Below are positions 25,473 through 34,763 of a stretch of DNA of 64,000 nucleotides, in pieces (the first letter of the stretch is position 1; every line of letters begins with the position of its first letter). Origin of the DNA: JACVRW01 sp963827065 (GTDB lineage Bacteria > Actinomycetota > Thermoleophilia > Solirubrobacterales > Thermoleophilaceae). The DNA lies in assembly GCA_963827065.1 (NCBI GenBank), contig CAWGZM010000011.1:1-64000 (forward strand), given 5' to 3'. The notes beneath the pieces were generated by a model. It worked only from the letters and a program-made list of their open reading frames with translations. It did not search any database and was not told the DNA's origin. A program made the translations under genes and the position numbers.

Positions 25473-26611
25473 CAGGCGGCGAGCTCCACGACCTTCTCGG
25501 CGGCGCCGAGCATGGTCGCCTCCGTGTGAACGTTCGGAAGGTTCGCCTCCGCGAGCAGAGCGCGGCCCTCCTTGTCGTTCGTGCCGTCGAGGCGCACCAC
25601 GAACGGCACGTCGGGCTCGATCTGGCGGAACGCCTCGATCAGGCCCTTCGCCACCTCGTCGCAGCGGGTGATGCCGCCGAAGATGTTGAAGAGCACGGCG
25701 CTCACCTTCTCGTCCGAGAGGATCACTTCGACGGCGCTGGTGATCGCCTCGGCCTTGGAGCCGCCGCCGGCGTCGAGGAAGTTCGCCGGCCTCCCGCCGG
25801 CCGCGGCCACGACGTCGAGGGTCGACATGACGAGCCCGGCGCCGTTGCCGAGGATGCCGACGTTGCCGTCGAGCTTCACGTAGGTGAGCCCGCGCTCCTT
25901 GGCCATCCGCTCCTGCGGATCCTCGGCCGAGACGTCGCGCAGCTCGGCGATGTCGGGGTGGCGGAACAGGGAGTTGGCGTCGACGGTGACCTTCGCGTCG
26001 AGCGCGACGACCTCGCGCTTCTTCGTGATCAGCAGCGGGTTGACCTCGACGAGCGTCGCGTCCTCCCGGACGAAAACGTCGTAGAGCTTGGCGAGCATCG
26101 CGCCGACGGGCCGGATCACGTCCTCGGCAATCCCGGAGTCGAAGGCGAGCCGGCGGCCCTGGAAGTCCTGGAAGCCGATGAGCGGGTCGACGTGCAGCAT
26201 GCGCATCGCCTCCGGGTCCGTCTCGGCGACCTCCTCGACGTCCATCCCGCCCATGCGCGACAGCATCGCCATCGGCTTCTTCGCGGAGCGGTCGAAGACG
26301 ATCGCCGCGTAGTACTCCTCGTCGATCTCGCTCGCGCTCTCCACGTACAGCTCGTGGACTGTGAAGCCGCGGATGTCCATGCCGAGGATCGCGTTGGCGT
26401 GCTCCTCGGCCTCATTGCGGTCGTTCGCCAGCTTGATGCCGCCGGCCTTGCCGCGACCGCCGATCTGGACCTGCGCCTTGATGACGACGGGGAAGCCGAG
26501 CTCCTCAGCCGCCTCGACCGCCTCGCGTACCGATGCGGCGTGACGACCGTCGGGCACGGGTACCCCGTGCTTCTTGAAGAGCTGCTTGCCCTGGTACTCG
26601 AGTAGGTCCAT
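25472..26611 (-). CDS. sucC: succinyl-CoA ligase, beta subunit
   Basis: The 379-residue subunit has an ATP-grasp nucleotide-binding domain, starting MDLLEYQGKQLFKKHGVPVP. It contains VIKAQVQIGGRGKAGGI, NPLLITKK, the C-terminal NGAGLVMSTLDVV and FNIFGGITRCDEVA. The nucleotide (ATP or GTP) cannot be decided from motifs alone. I use ATG 26611, the conserved family start; the ORF extends 14 codons further. It is the first gene of sucCD, divergent from a HAD hydrolase with a 75-base promoter region. Confidence 0.96.
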   Translation of the reverse strand: MDLLEYQGKQLFKKHGVPVPDGRHAASVREAVEAAEELGFPVVIKAQVQIGGRGKAGGIKLANDRNEAEEHANAILGMDIRGFTVHELYVESASEIDEEYYAAIVFDRSAKKPMAMLSRMGGMDVEEVAETDPEAMRMLHVDPLIGFQDFQGRRLAFDSGIAEDVIRPVGAMLAKLYDVFVREDATLVEVNPLLITKKREVVALDAKVTVDANSLFRHPDIAELRDVSAEDPQERMAKERGLTYVKLDGNVGILGNGAGLVMSTLDVVAAAGGRPANFLDAGGGSKAEAITSAVEVILSDEKVSAVLFNIFGGITRCDEVAKGLIEAFRQIEPDVPFVVRLDGTNDKEGRALLAEANLPNVHTEATMLGAAEKVVELAA

Positions 26612-26686
26612 TACGGATAGATAGGATGCTCGGCCGCCGGTGCGGCGGCGCACGACCGGCGGCGCACGACCCTATCGAAAGATCAG

Positions 26687-27364
26687 ATGGCTCTACCGAA
26701 AGACGTCAAGTTCGTCACGTTCGACTGCTACGGCACCCTCATCGACTGGGAAACCGGCGTCTACGACGCCTTCCAGAAAGAGGCGGACCGTGACGGCTTC
26801 ACGATCGATCGCGACGCGCTGATACCGCGCTTCATCGAGGTGCAGCGCGAGATCCAGCGGGGCTCGTACGAGCTCTACGCCGAGGTGCTGCGGCGCACGG
26901 CGGTGCGGGTGGCGGGTGAGCTCGGCTGGGAGCTCGAGCCCTCACGCTCGAACTTCCTCCCAAACAGCGTGCCCGCCTGGCCTCCGTTCCGAGAGACGAA
27001 CGCCCAGCTCGAGCGCTTCGCGAAGAAGTATGAGACCGGCATCCTCTCGAACATCGACGACAAGCTGCTCGGCGCCACCCGACGGCACCTCCGCGTCGAC
27101 TTCGACCTCGTCGTGACCGCCCAGCAGGTCCGCTCCTACAAGCCGGACCCCGCTCACTTCAAGGAGTGCGCCCGCCGGATCGGTTCGATGAAGAAGAACT
27201 GGGTGCACATCGCGTCCGGCTATCCCACTGACGTCGTGCCCTGCCTGCAGTCGAAGGTGCCCGTGATCTGGGTCAACCGGCACGGTGAGGAGGCGGAGGG
27301 CAAGAAGCCCGACGCCGAGGTCCGCACCTTCCGCGACGCGGGCAAGCTGCTGAAGGCCGCATAG
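26687..27364 (+). CDS. HAD-superfamily hydrolase, haloacid dehalogenase type II-like
   Basis: The 225-residue protein opens with VTFDCYGTLIDWETG, the motif I form typical of L-2-haloacid dehalogenases. Motif II is ILSNIDD, and the lysine motif is in SYKPDPAHF. The loop-4 acidic residue pattern is degenerate: HIASGYPTDVVP replaces the usual HVASNxxD, with Asp retained. Known relatives include dehalogenases and sugar-phosphate phosphatases, so the substrate is open. It is probably co-transcribed with the MBL hydrolase seven bases downstream. Confidence 0.85.
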   Translation: MALPKDVKFVTFDCYGTLIDWETGVYDAFQKEADRDGFTIDRDALIPRFIEVQREIQRGSYELYAEVLRRTAVRVAGELGWELEPSRSNFLPNSVPAWPPFRETNAQLERFAKKYETGILSNIDDKLLGATRRHLRVDFDLVVTAQQVRSYKPDPAHFKECARRIGSMKKNWVHIASGYPTDVVPCLQSKVPVIWVNRHGEEAEGKKPDAEVRTFRDAGKLLKAA

Positions 27365-27371
27365 CCTCGGT

Positions 27372-28160
27372 TTGCGGGCGGTCTCCCTCACCGAGAGCGC
27401 CCTGCTGATCACGAGCGCCTTCTGGCAGACGAACGCTGTGGCACTGCGGGCTGGCGGCGAGGCGGTACTGGTCGACTCGCCCTACCTGCCGGACGAGCTC
27501 GACGCGCTGCCGAGCGTGCTCGCCGGCGCGGGCTGCGAGCCCGACGGGCTGATCGCCACCCACGGCGACTTCGATCACCTGCTCGGGCGCGTCGCCTACC
27601 CGGGCATGGCGCTCGGTGTGGCGGAGTCGACGGCACTCCGCTTCCGCGCGGCGCCCGGTGAGGCGCAGCGCCACCTGCGTCACTACGACGAGGAGTTCTA
27701 CATCGAGCGCGCAGCGCCGCTATCCCTCGGGCAGGTCCAGTCGCTCCCCGTCCCGGGGCGTCTCGACCTCGGCAACGGGCCCGACGCGATCGAGATCGAG
27801 CTGCATGCGGCCGAGGGGCACACCACGGACGGTATGGCTCTCTTCGCCCGTCCGCTCGGGGTGCTGGTGGTCGGCGACTACGTGTCGTCGGTTGAGATCC
27901 CGTGGATCCACGGATCGCTGCCCGACTACCGCTCGACGCTGCGCCGCCTGCGGCCGCTCGTCGAGGCCGCTGACGTGATCGTGCCGGGCCACGGGCCCGC
28001 GCACACGAGCGCGACCGCGCTGCGCCTCATCGACGAGGACGAGGCCTACCTGGACTCACTCGAGGCGGGCGAGGAGAAGCCGCCGCTGCCGTCCGGGCGC
28101 GACTCGCATGCCCAGCGCCAGATCCACAGGGAGAACCTCGAGAAGGTCGGCGCGGCCTAG
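27372..28160 (+). CDS. metallo-beta-lactamase-fold hydrolase
   Basis: The 262-residue MBL-fold protein has the metal-binding motif THGDFDHLLG. The canonical first histidine motif HxHxDH is changed to HGDFDH. Later ligands are AAEGHTTDGMALF, VVGDYVS and VPGHGP. The fold and remaining ligands suggest a glyoxalase II-like or lactonase-like hydrolase. The start is a TTG only seven bases after the HAD stop; no better start exists nearby. Its stop is shared as CTAG with the convergent alcohol dehydrogenase gene. Confidence 0.82.
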   Translation: MRAVSLTESALLITSAFWQTNAVALRAGGEAVLVDSPYLPDELDALPSVLAGAGCEPDGLIATHGDFDHLLGRVAYPGMALGVAESTALRFRAAPGEAQRHLRHYDEEFYIERAAPLSLGQVQSLPVPGRLDLGNGPDAIEIELHAAEGHTTDGMALFARPLGVLVVGDYVSSVEIPWIHGSLPDYRSTLRRLRPLVEAADVIVPGHGPAHTSATALRLIDEDEAYLDSLEAGEEKPPLPSGRDSHAQRQIHRENLEKVGAA

Positions 28161-29176
28161 CCGCGCCGCTCGATCACGAGCTTGCGTTCCGGAGACTGGA
28201 CCGCCTCCGGGGCCTCCTCCCAGTCCACGACGCGGCTCGTGACGGCCTCGGGGTGGAGCCGTCCCTCCAGCACGAGCTCGAGGATGGCGGGGATCGCCGG
28301 CCGCGCCTGGGCGCGCCCGATGTGGAAGCTCACGCCGTTCGTGTACATCTCGAGCAGCGGCAGCGGCGTCTCCGCCTCGTAGATGATCCCGACGCTCGTG
28401 CAATCGCCGCCCGGCTCCGTCGAGCGGAGCGCGCAGACGAGGCTCTCGCGTGTGGCGCCCGCGTCCACGGTGATCGCGTAGGAGCCGAGCTTGTCCGGCA
28501 GCGGGCCCTCGTGGACGTGGGCGCCGAGCTGCTCTGCCACGCGCAGTCGCGCCTCATCGGTGTCGAGGTAGGTCACCCTGCCCGCGCCGAGAGCGCGCGC
28601 GGCGTCGACCGCGTACAGGCCGATGCTGGGCGCCCCGCCGCCGACGATGAGGACGTCGGCGCCCGGGCGCCGTTCGAGTGGATGCGCGACGGTCCGCCAG
28701 CCGTCGGGGACGTTGTCGCTGACGCTCGCGACCGTCGCCGGCGCCAAGTCGTCGGGGATCGGCACGAGCATGTGGTCGGCGAACGGCACGCGCACGAGGT
28801 CGGAGAGCGCGCCGCCCCAGTCGCCGCCGAAGGGGCCGAAGCCGAACATCGAGCGCTCCGGGACGGTGAGGCAGTCGCCCGTCTGGCCGCGCAGGCAGCG
28901 CTCGCACTCCCCGCACGAGATCTGAAACGGCACCACGGCCCGCGTCCCCACCTCGAGCTCGGTCATGTCGCCCGCGTGTACGATCTCGGCGACGAACTCG
29001 TGACCGAGCGCGATCGGCCCGGGGATCGGGGCCCGGCCGCTGACGATCGGATAGTCGAGGTCGCAGAGCGCGACGGCGAGCGGCCGCACGATCGCGTCGT
29101 TTGCCTCGCGCAGCAGCGGGTCGGGAGCCTCCTGCCACTCGACGCGGCGGTCTTCGGTCATCGTCAGCTGCCTCAT
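28157..29176 (-). CDS. zinc-type alcohol dehydrogenase (MDR family)
   Basis: The 339-residue medium-chain dehydrogenase retains the catalytic zinc ligands (ALCDLDYP for the first Cys, GHEF for His/Glu). The structural zinc cysteines are CGECERCLRGQTGDC. A cofactor domain follows with VLIVGGGAPSIGLYAVDAARALG and an acidic residue after beta-2 (TYLDTDEAR), suggesting NAD. The catalytic Asp/Glu in the usual Cys-x-Ser-Asp context is altered to CDLD. Substrate unknown. It is divergent from the secreted glycosidase-like gene and converges with the MBL gene. Confidence 0.88.
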   Translation of the reverse strand: MRQLTMTEDRRVEWQEAPDPLLREANDAIVRPLAVALCDLDYPIVSGRAPIPGPIALGHEFVAEIVHAGDMTELEVGTRAVVPFQISCGECERCLRGQTGDCLTVPERSMFGFGPFGGDWGGALSDLVRVPFADHMLVPIPDDLAPATVASVSDNVPDGWRTVAHPLERRPGADVLIVGGGAPSIGLYAVDAARALGAGRVTYLDTDEARLRVAEQLGAHVHEGPLPDKLGSYAITVDAGATRESLVCALRSTEPGGDCTSVGIIYEAETPLPLLEMYTNGVSFHIGRAQARPAIPAILELVLEGRLHPEAVTSRVVDWEEAPEAVQSPERKLVIERRG

Positions 29177-29247
29177 GGGGCGGCATCCTCGCGCATGCCG
29201 GCGGTTTTCGCCGGGCGCGCCCTGGGCACATCCGCCTTGGAGGAGCT

Positions 29248-31734
29248 GTGCTGCGCCGAGTGCTCATCGCCGTGTCGGCCGCCGTCCTGTCGCTTGCCGC
29301 GGCAGCGAGCGCAGCTCCGCCTGAGCTCTCGGTGAGCGACCGGCTCGACGACCGCCGCTACGTCGCCTCCGGTACGCGCGGCTACCTCGTCGGAGTCGAA
29401 AGCGGCGACTTCCCCGCGATGGGCTGGCACACCCGCGGCGAGATGGGCGGGATCTGGTCGCCGCCGCTCAAGCTGCTCGACGGCGTCTGGTTCGCGCTCG
29501 ACGGCCAGTGGCTGCCGCCCGCGAGCCGCTTCACGAGCGGCCAGGGCTACGTGCGCATGGACTATCCGAACACGGCCGGCCTGCGCGTCAGCCGCCGCGA
29601 CTTCGTGCCCGACGGCCGGCGTGCCGCGCTGATCGAGCTGACCCTGCGCTCGACGGGCGGCGACCGGAGCGTGGACGTCTGGGTCGACGCGCACTCCGAG
29701 CTGATGAGCATCTATCCCTGGGGGGAGACGAACCCCTCGCAGCTCGACTTCAACGGGCAGGACGCCGCCTCGTTCGACGCGGGCGAGCTCACCTTCACGG
29801 AGACCGGCAAGCCGTGGACCGCCATGGTCTCCTCGGACCCGCCGCCCGCGGGGGGCGAGACGGGTCCCGGTTTCCGCGGGCCGCACGCGAACCCGATCGT
29901 CTGCGGGCCTTCCGGGCCCGGGCAGCCGCCGCCGCCTCAGCGCTGCCAGGACTCCGCGTACGGCAAGGGCGCCGGCGGTCGCCTCCACTACGAGCTGGGC
30001 GTGCCCGCCGGCCGCGAGCGGCGCCTGCTGATCGCGGTCGCGGGCTCCGATCGCAGCCCGGCCGAGGCTCGCCGCGAGCTCGGGGTAGCGCTCGACGGCG
30101 CGGACGCCTCGTTCCGGGCGAAGGTCGAGAGCCGCCGCAAGCTCGAGCGCTATTCGCAACTCTCGCTGCCGGGTGACCCGCTGCTGGCGCAGGGCATCGA
30201 CTGGAGCAAGCAGAACCTCGCCGACTCCGTCCAGGTGGCGGAGGACCTGCAGATCCGCGAGGTGCACGCCGGCAGGGAGTACCCACGGCCGTCCGGCAGC
30301 GTGCAGCACGTGCGCTTCGTCGGCGCCGGCTGGCCCGACTATCCGTGGCTGTTCGCGACCGACGGGGAGTACACCGCCTTCGCGAGCGTCGCGGTCGGCC
30401 AGTTCGAGCCGATCATGGACCACCTGCGCGCGCTGCGCGACGTGAGCCGCGTCGCCAACGGCGACACCGGCAAGGTCGTGCACGAGGTCATGACTGACGG
30501 CAGCGTCTACTTCGGCGCGAACGAGGACGCCGGCAACACCGACGAGACCGTCAAGTTCCCGAGCGCCGTGGCGCTCGTGTGGCGCTGGACGGGGGACGAC
30601 GGCTTCCGCGACGAGATGTACGACTTCGCCGTCGACGGAATGCGCACGGCGCTCTCGACGCTCGACGCCGACGGTGACGGCTGGCTCCACGGGCCGGGCA
30701 ACGTCGAGCGCGAGGGCATGGGCGAGGAGAAGCTCGACGTGGCCGTCTACACGATCCGCGGGCTGCGCGATCTCGCCGACCTGGCGCGCTCACGCGGCGA
30801 CCGTGCGACTGCGTCCTGGGCGCTCGGGCGGGCGCGCGACCTCGAGCGGCGCTTCGAGGCCGAGTGGTGGATGCCGGAGTTCCCGCAGCATGCCGACTCC
30901 CTCGACGATCCGGGCAACGTGAAGCTTCAGCAGCGCCACTGGATCGGCGCGGTCCCGATGGAGGCGGAGCTCGCGCGCGGCGGTCGCATCGTCCCCGGGC
31001 TCGCGACGTTCCCGCACGGCGAAGCCGCGCTCGCGCTGCGCGAGACGGACTGCTACAGCGGCGACTTCGGCCTCTTCCACACGGGCACCCCGGGATGCGA
31101 CACGGTCGAGGACGGGACCGGCGAGAGCAAGGTCTTCACGCTCAACACGGCGATCATGGCGGTCGGTGAGGGCAACTACGGGCGCCTCGGTCCCGATCAG
31201 CAGGGGCGCTACACGGCCGGCAACCGCAGCCTGCAGCTGCCCGCGCCGGACGAGCAGCCGGGCGCGATGCCCGAGATCGCGCCGTCGCCCGACTACGTGC
31301 GCTCGATCGACCAGCGGCTCGTGGACCGCGCGATGGTCCTGCAGGCGTGGGGCGCCTACGGCACGGCATGGCCGGTGGTGCGTCAGCAGCTCGGCGTGCG
31401 GCCCGACCTGGGACGCGACCGCCTCGAGGTGGTGCCGCAGGTGCCGGACGGCCAAGGCAGCGTCGCCGGCTCGAACATCCGACTCGGCCTCGCCGGCTCC
31501 GCCGACGTCAGGGCGCGCGACTCAGGCTCGCGCTATGTGACCGTCGTCCGCGCCCGCGTCCCGCTGCGCCGGCTCGTCATCGGCCACACGCTGCCGCACG
31601 GGGCGAGCGTGCAGGGCGTGCGCCTCGACGGTGAGCGCGTGCGCCACCGGCTGCGTGAGACGAACCGGGGCGTCGAGGTGCTCGTGCGCGCGCCGGTTCG
31701 GGGCGAGCACAAACTGGTCGTCCGCTCGCGCTAG
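29248..31734 (+). CDS. secreted six-hairpin glycosidase-like protein
   Basis: The 828-residue exported protein has a signal peptide (LIAVSAAVLSLAAAASAAP) and an N-terminal beta-rich domain (residues ~30-300). An (alpha/alpha)6 domain at about 330-720 resembles GH15/GH63-type glucosidases and debranching enzymes (AGWPDYPWLFATDGEYTAFA, TDETVKFPSAVALVWRWTGD, VYTIRGLRDLADLARSRGD). A C-terminal beta domain ends with an Arg-rich tail. Candidate catalytic acids include the Asp/Glu in ATDGEY and EREGMGEEKLD, but I cannot fix them. It starts at GTG 29248, preceded by GGAGGA. It may act on extracellular alpha-glucans; this is inference. Confidence 0.7.
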   Translation: MLRRVLIAVSAAVLSLAAAASAAPPELSVSDRLDDRRYVASGTRGYLVGVESGDFPAMGWHTRGEMGGIWSPPLKLLDGVWFALDGQWLPPASRFTSGQGYVRMDYPNTAGLRVSRRDFVPDGRRAALIELTLRSTGGDRSVDVWVDAHSELMSIYPWGETNPSQLDFNGQDAASFDAGELTFTETGKPWTAMVSSDPPPAGGETGPGFRGPHANPIVCGPSGPGQPPPPQRCQDSAYGKGAGGRLHYELGVPAGRERRLLIAVAGSDRSPAEARRELGVALDGADASFRAKVESRRKLERYSQLSLPGDPLLAQGIDWSKQNLADSVQVAEDLQIREVHAGREYPRPSGSVQHVRFVGAGWPDYPWLFATDGEYTAFASVAVGQFEPIMDHLRALRDVSRVANGDTGKVVHEVMTDGSVYFGANEDAGNTDETVKFPSAVALVWRWTGDDGFRDEMYDFAVDGMRTALSTLDADGDGWLHGPGNVEREGMGEEKLDVAVYTIRGLRDLADLARSRGDRATASWALGRARDLERRFEAEWWMPEFPQHADSLDDPGNVKLQQRHWIGAVPMEAELARGGRIVPGLATFPHGEAALALRETDCYSGDFGLFHTGTPGCDTVEDGTGESKVFTLNTAIMAVGEGNYGRLGPDQQGRYTAGNRSLQLPAPDEQPGAMPEIAPSPDYVRSIDQRLVDRAMVLQAWGAYGTAWPVVRQQLGVRPDLGRDRLEVVPQVPDGQGSVAGSNIRLGLAGSADVRARDSGSRYVTVVRARVPLRRLVIGHTLPHGASVQGVRLDGERVRHRLRETNRGVEVLVRAPVRGEHKLVVRSR

Positions 31735-31832
31735 GTGCCGGGCAAGCCAGGCGCGCGCCGCCAGCAGGCTGGCGGCCGCTGCGCCCAGCGACGGCACGAT
31801 CTCCTCCACCGGCACGCCTCCCACGTGGGCGA

Positions 31833-32564
31833 TCACGAGCGCCTCCTCGACGCGCGCTGGGAGGCGGCCGCGGAGGGGGTTGCGTTGTCGTACGCGTCGG
31901 CGTAGTTCCACCACTCGTACGGCAGGGTTTGCGGGTAGCCCTCCGGAGAGTCCTCCCACTCCTCCTGGCGCCCGAGCGCCGTCATGTCGAGGTAGCTCCA
32001 GGTGGTCCCCAACGCCTCGTCGCCCCGGTTGTCGATGAAGTAGGTGCGAAAGACGCGGTCGCCGTCGCGGAGGAAGGCGTTGTGGCCGTGCAACTCGTCG
32101 ACGCCGAAGTCGGCATCGAAGTCGTCCATGATCGTGTACCACGGCATCTTCCAGCCGTTCCGTTTCTTCAGGCCCTGGATCTCGGCTTGCGGGGCGCGGG
32201 AGACGTAGGCGAGGGTGGTGTCACGCGCGTTGAGGTGCGCGAGGCGGCTGACCTGGTCGGCGACCAAGGAGCAGCCGACACAAGCCCGCTCTGGGTAAGA
32301 GCCGCCCTCTGCGTAACTGGTGACCTCTGGCCCGTAGAAGGCGCGGTAGACGATCAGCTGCCGGCGCCCCTCGAACAGGTCGAGCAGGCTCACCCGGCCG
32401 TCCGGGCCCTCGAACGCGTACTCCTTGTCCACGGCCATCATCGGCATCCGGCGGCGTTTGGCCGCCAGCGCATCGCGGGCGCGGGTCAGCGTCTTCTCCT
32501 CGATCAGCAGTTCCTCGCGGGCGGCCTTCCACTCCTCCGCCGAGACGATGTTGTCGAGCTGCAT
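31833..32564 (-). CDS. DUF899 thioredoxin-like protein
   Basis: The 243-residue protein of the DUF899 family has a thioredoxin-like fold. Features are EEWKAAREELLIEEKTLTRA at the N-terminus, FEGRRQLIVYRAFYGPEV, a lone CVGCS pair at about residue 95, and WEDSPEGYPQTLPYEWWNY near the C-terminus. Its role is unknown, though CxxC and fold suggest redox chemistry. It is the last gene of an ArsR-AHSA1-DUF899 operon, a common set in actinobacteria. The stretch from 31735 to 31832 upstream holds no gene I can support. Confidence 0.85.
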   Translation of the reverse strand: MQLDNIVSAEEWKAAREELLIEEKTLTRARDALAAKRRRMPMMAVDKEYAFEGPDGRVSLLDLFEGRRQLIVYRAFYGPEVTSYAEGGSYPERACVGCSLVADQVSRLAHLNARDTTLAYVSRAPQAEIQGLKKRNGWKMPWYTIMDDFDADFGVDELHGHNAFLRDGDRVFRTYFIDNRGDEALGTTWSYLDMTALGRQEEWEDSPEGYPQTLPYEWWNYADAYDNATPSAAASQRASRRRS

Positions 32565-32588
32565 TGCGTTCTCCTGTCTCAGTCGCCG

Positions 32589-33014
32589 CTACGCAGCCAG
32601 TGCGCGGACGAGCTTGCCCAGCTCCGTGTCCCAGCCCTCGTCGTGGGCCGAACGCGCCTGCTCGGGCAGGCCGGAGTGCACGAGACGTAGATGGGTACCG
32701 CCGTCACTGGGGGTCAGCGTCACCTCGACGGTGCTGATGCCCGGGCTTACGCCGATCTCCGAGTTCTCGAAACCCCACGTGAAGACGACGCGATGGGGCG
32801 GGTCGACCTCGACGAACTCGCCGCGCAGGAGGTAGTCGACGCCCTCGATACGGTGCGTCTGGTGGAAGATGCCGCCCGGCCGTGGGTCGGTCGCCGCCTC
32901 CGCGGCCAGCCAGCGGGTGAGCTTGTCGGCCTCGGTGAAGAACGCGAACACCGTCTCCGGCTGCGCGTCGACATGGATCTCTTTGATGATCGGCTCAGTT
33001 GCGATGGTCGGCAT
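32589..33014 (-). CDS. SRPBCC / AHSA1-family protein
   Basis: The 141-residue START-like protein has the AHSA1 pattern: IHVDAQPETVFAFFTEADKL at residues 12-31, RWLAAEAATDPRPGGIF, GEFVEVDPPHRVVFTWG and LRLVHSGLPEQ. It forms a hydrophobic ligand-binding cavity; the ligand is unknown. I use ATG 33014. It overlaps the upstream ArsR gene by 20 bases, implying translational coupling. ArsR-AHSA1 pairs are widespread, and the regulator controls its own operon. Confidence 0.9.
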   Translation of the reverse strand: MPTIATEPIIKEIHVDAQPETVFAFFTEADKLTRWLAAEAATDPRPGGIFHQTHRIEGVDYLLRGEFVEVDPPHRVVFTWGFENSEIGVSPGISTVEVTLTPSDGGTHLRLVHSGLPEQARSAHDEGWDTELGKLVRALAA

Positions 33015-33324
33015 GATGCCGCCTCCTCTGTTCGGTCTCCGCTTCGCGACGCAGGACCTCGAGCCGGTCGTCCCAGAACTGCGACACGAACTCGCGTAGG
33101 TCGCCGAAGCCCTCCGGGCGGGCGCGGTAGAGGCGCCGGGTGCCCTCGCGCCGCTCGGCGAGCAGCCCTGCCTCGCGCAGCACGCGTAGGTGCTGCGAGA
33201 TCGCGGGCCGCGTGACGTCGGCGAAGTTCGCCGCAATCGCCCCGGCGGGCAGCTCCTCGCTGCGCACGAGCCGGAGGATCTCCCTCCGGCGCGGCTCGGC
33301 GATGGCTTCGAGTAGCTCCTGCAT
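32995..33324 (-). CDS. ArsR-family winged-helix repressor
   Basis: The 109-residue winged-helix regulator has EAIAEPRRREILRLV, then VTRPAISQHLRVLREAGLL as recognition helix, and LYRARPEGF as wing. The metal-binding ELCVC motif is missing, so it likely senses something other than metals. I use ATG 33324 although TTG two codons earlier is open. The promoter immediately upstream has a perfect 12-bp palindrome between -35 and -10, consistent with autorepression. First gene of the ArsR-AHSA1-DUF899 operon. Confidence 0.9.
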   Translation of the reverse strand: MQELLEAIAEPRRREILRLVRSEELPAGAIAANFADVTRPAISQHLRVLREAGLLAERREGTRRLYRARPEGFGDLREFVSQFWDDRLEVLRREAETEQRRRHHADHRN

Positions 33325-33333
33325 CGACAATAT

Positions 33334-33369
33334 AAGTTAGCACTCACTTACGTAAGTATCAACTAACGC
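33334..33369 (-). promoter_or_regulatory. promoter and palindromic operator of the ArsR operon
   Basis: On the minus strand TTGATA and TAACTT are separated by 17 bases. The spacer contains the perfect palindrome ACTTACGTAAGT (33346-33357), flanked by outer arms GTTAG and CTAAC. The -10 lies only about ten bases before the ArsR ATG, so the message would be almost leaderless. Confidence 0.65.
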
Positions 33370-33393
33370 TACGACCCTCGCTAGAACACCCGT

Positions 33394-34089
33394 ATGGCCA
33401 CATTCGTGCTGATCCCCGGCGCCGGCGGCGTCGCCTGGTACTGGCATCGAGTGGTCCCGCTGCTGGAGGACGCGGGACACGAGCCGATCGCCGTTGACCT
33501 GCCCGGCGACGACGAGCGCGCCGGCCTGCCCGAGTACACGCGGCTGGTGCTCGATGCGATCCCCGCCCGCGATCACGTCGTGCTCGTGGCGCAATCGCTC
33601 GGCGCCTTCACCGCGCCGCTCGTGGCCGCGAGGACGGAGCTCGAGCGGCTCGTGCTCGTCAACGCCATGATCCCGGCGCCGGGCGAGACGCCCGGCGAGT
33701 GGTGGGAGAACACCGAGTCGGAGCCCGCCCGCCTGGCGGCCGCCGAGCGGGGCGGCTACGCCACCGACTTCGACCTGGACACCTACTTCCTGCACGACGT
33801 GCCGCCGGAGATCGCCGCGGCGGGCGAGCCGCACCAGCGCCCCGAGGCGGACGCCGTCTTCGGCTCGGTCTGCGACTTCGAGGCGTGGCCGCAGATCCCG
33901 ATCGATGTCGTCGCCGGGGAGTCCGACCGCTTTCTCCCAGCCGGCTTCCAGCGGCGGCTCGCGCAGGATCGCCTCGGCGTCGAGGCGGACGTCCTGCCGG
34001 GCGGTCACCTCATGGCGCTCTCACAACCGGACGCGCTGGCGGACTATCTGCTCGGCGCGTCTATGAGACCCGGTAGCGAAGGTGCGTGA
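33394..34089 (+). CDS. alpha/beta-hydrolase fold protein
   Basis: The 231-residue hydrolase has an oxyanion-hole motif LIPGAGGVAWYWHRV, a nucleophile elbow VAQSLGAF (Ser in SLG), Asp in AGESDRFLP and His in GGHLMALSQP. Thus the triad is complete. It resembles small esterases of the salicylate-esterase-like group. It is divergent from the ArsR gene, so the operator between them might also affect it. The 3' end overlaps the convergent DHFR-like gene by 29 bases. Substrate unknown. Confidence 0.87.
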   Translation: MATFVLIPGAGGVAWYWHRVVPLLEDAGHEPIAVDLPGDDERAGLPEYTRLVLDAIPARDHVVLVAQSLGAFTAPLVAARTELERLVLVNAMIPAPGETPGEWWENTESEPARLAAAERGGYATDFDLDTYFLHDVPPEIAAAGEPHQRPEADAVFGSVCDFEAWPQIPIDVVAGESDRFLPAGFQRRLAQDRLGVEADVLPGGHLMALSQPDALADYLLGASMRPGSEGA

Positions 34090-34699
34090 CCGCCGGCGAC
34101 TCGACGACCTCGATCGGCTCGAGCTTCGGGTCTGCCCCTTCCAGGTTGTCGAACAGGCGCACGCCGCCCCCGAGCAGCACCGGCGCGACGTGGATGAGGA
34201 GCTCGTCCACGAGGCCCGCCCGCAGGTACTGCTGGGCGGCGCTCGCGCCGCCTGCGATCTGCACGTCCTTGTCGCCGGCCGCATCGCGGGCCTGCTCTAG
34301 CGCCGACTCGGGGCCGTCCGTGACGAACGTGAAGGTGGTGTCGCTCAGCCGCAGCGGCTCGCGCTCGTGGTGGGTGAGGACGAACACGGACTTGCGGAAG
34401 GGCGGGTCTTTGCCCCACCAGCCCTGCCACGGGTCATCGCCCCATGGGCCGGGACCGGGTCCGAACATGTTCTTGCCCATGATGACCGCGCCACTGCGGT
34501 CGATCGACTCCTGCATGAGCTCGTCGTCACGTCCGCTGCGGCCGCCGGACTTGCCGTGGCTCTCGCGCCAGCTCTCCAGGCCGGTTGCCCACTCGTGCAG
34601 GCGTTCGCCGCCCTCGCCCAGTGGCTGCTCGAGGCTCGAGTTCGGGCCGGCGACGAAGCCGTCGAGCGACATGCTGATCTCGTGGTAGAGCCTGGGCAT
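34061..34699 (-). CDS. dihydrofolate reductase-fold protein (RibD C-terminal type)
   Basis: The 212-residue protein has the RibD-C/DHFR-like fold: YHEISMSLDGFVAGPNSS at the start, VIMGKNMFGPGPGPWGDD, SVFVLTHHERE, and IAGGASAAQQYLRAGLVDEL with HVAPVLLGGGVRLFD. It probably binds NADPH and reduces an unknown heterocycle; this family is not thought to make tetrahydrofolate. It overlaps the convergent hydrolase gene by 29 bases. Confidence 0.88.
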   Translation of the reverse strand: MPRLYHEISMSLDGFVAGPNSSLEQPLGEGGERLHEWATGLESWRESHGKSGGRSGRDDELMQESIDRSGAVIMGKNMFGPGPGPWGDDPWQGWWGKDPPFRKSVFVLTHHEREPLRLSDTTFTFVTDGPESALEQARDAAGDKDVQIAGGASAAQQYLRAGLVDELLIHVAPVLLGGGVRLFDNLEGADPKLEPIEVVESPAVTHLRYRVS

Positions 34700-34763
34700 T
34701 CCGGGTTCCTCCTCAGGGTCGTCGTTCGCATCTAAGACACGCCGGTGGTCCCGAACTCATCGG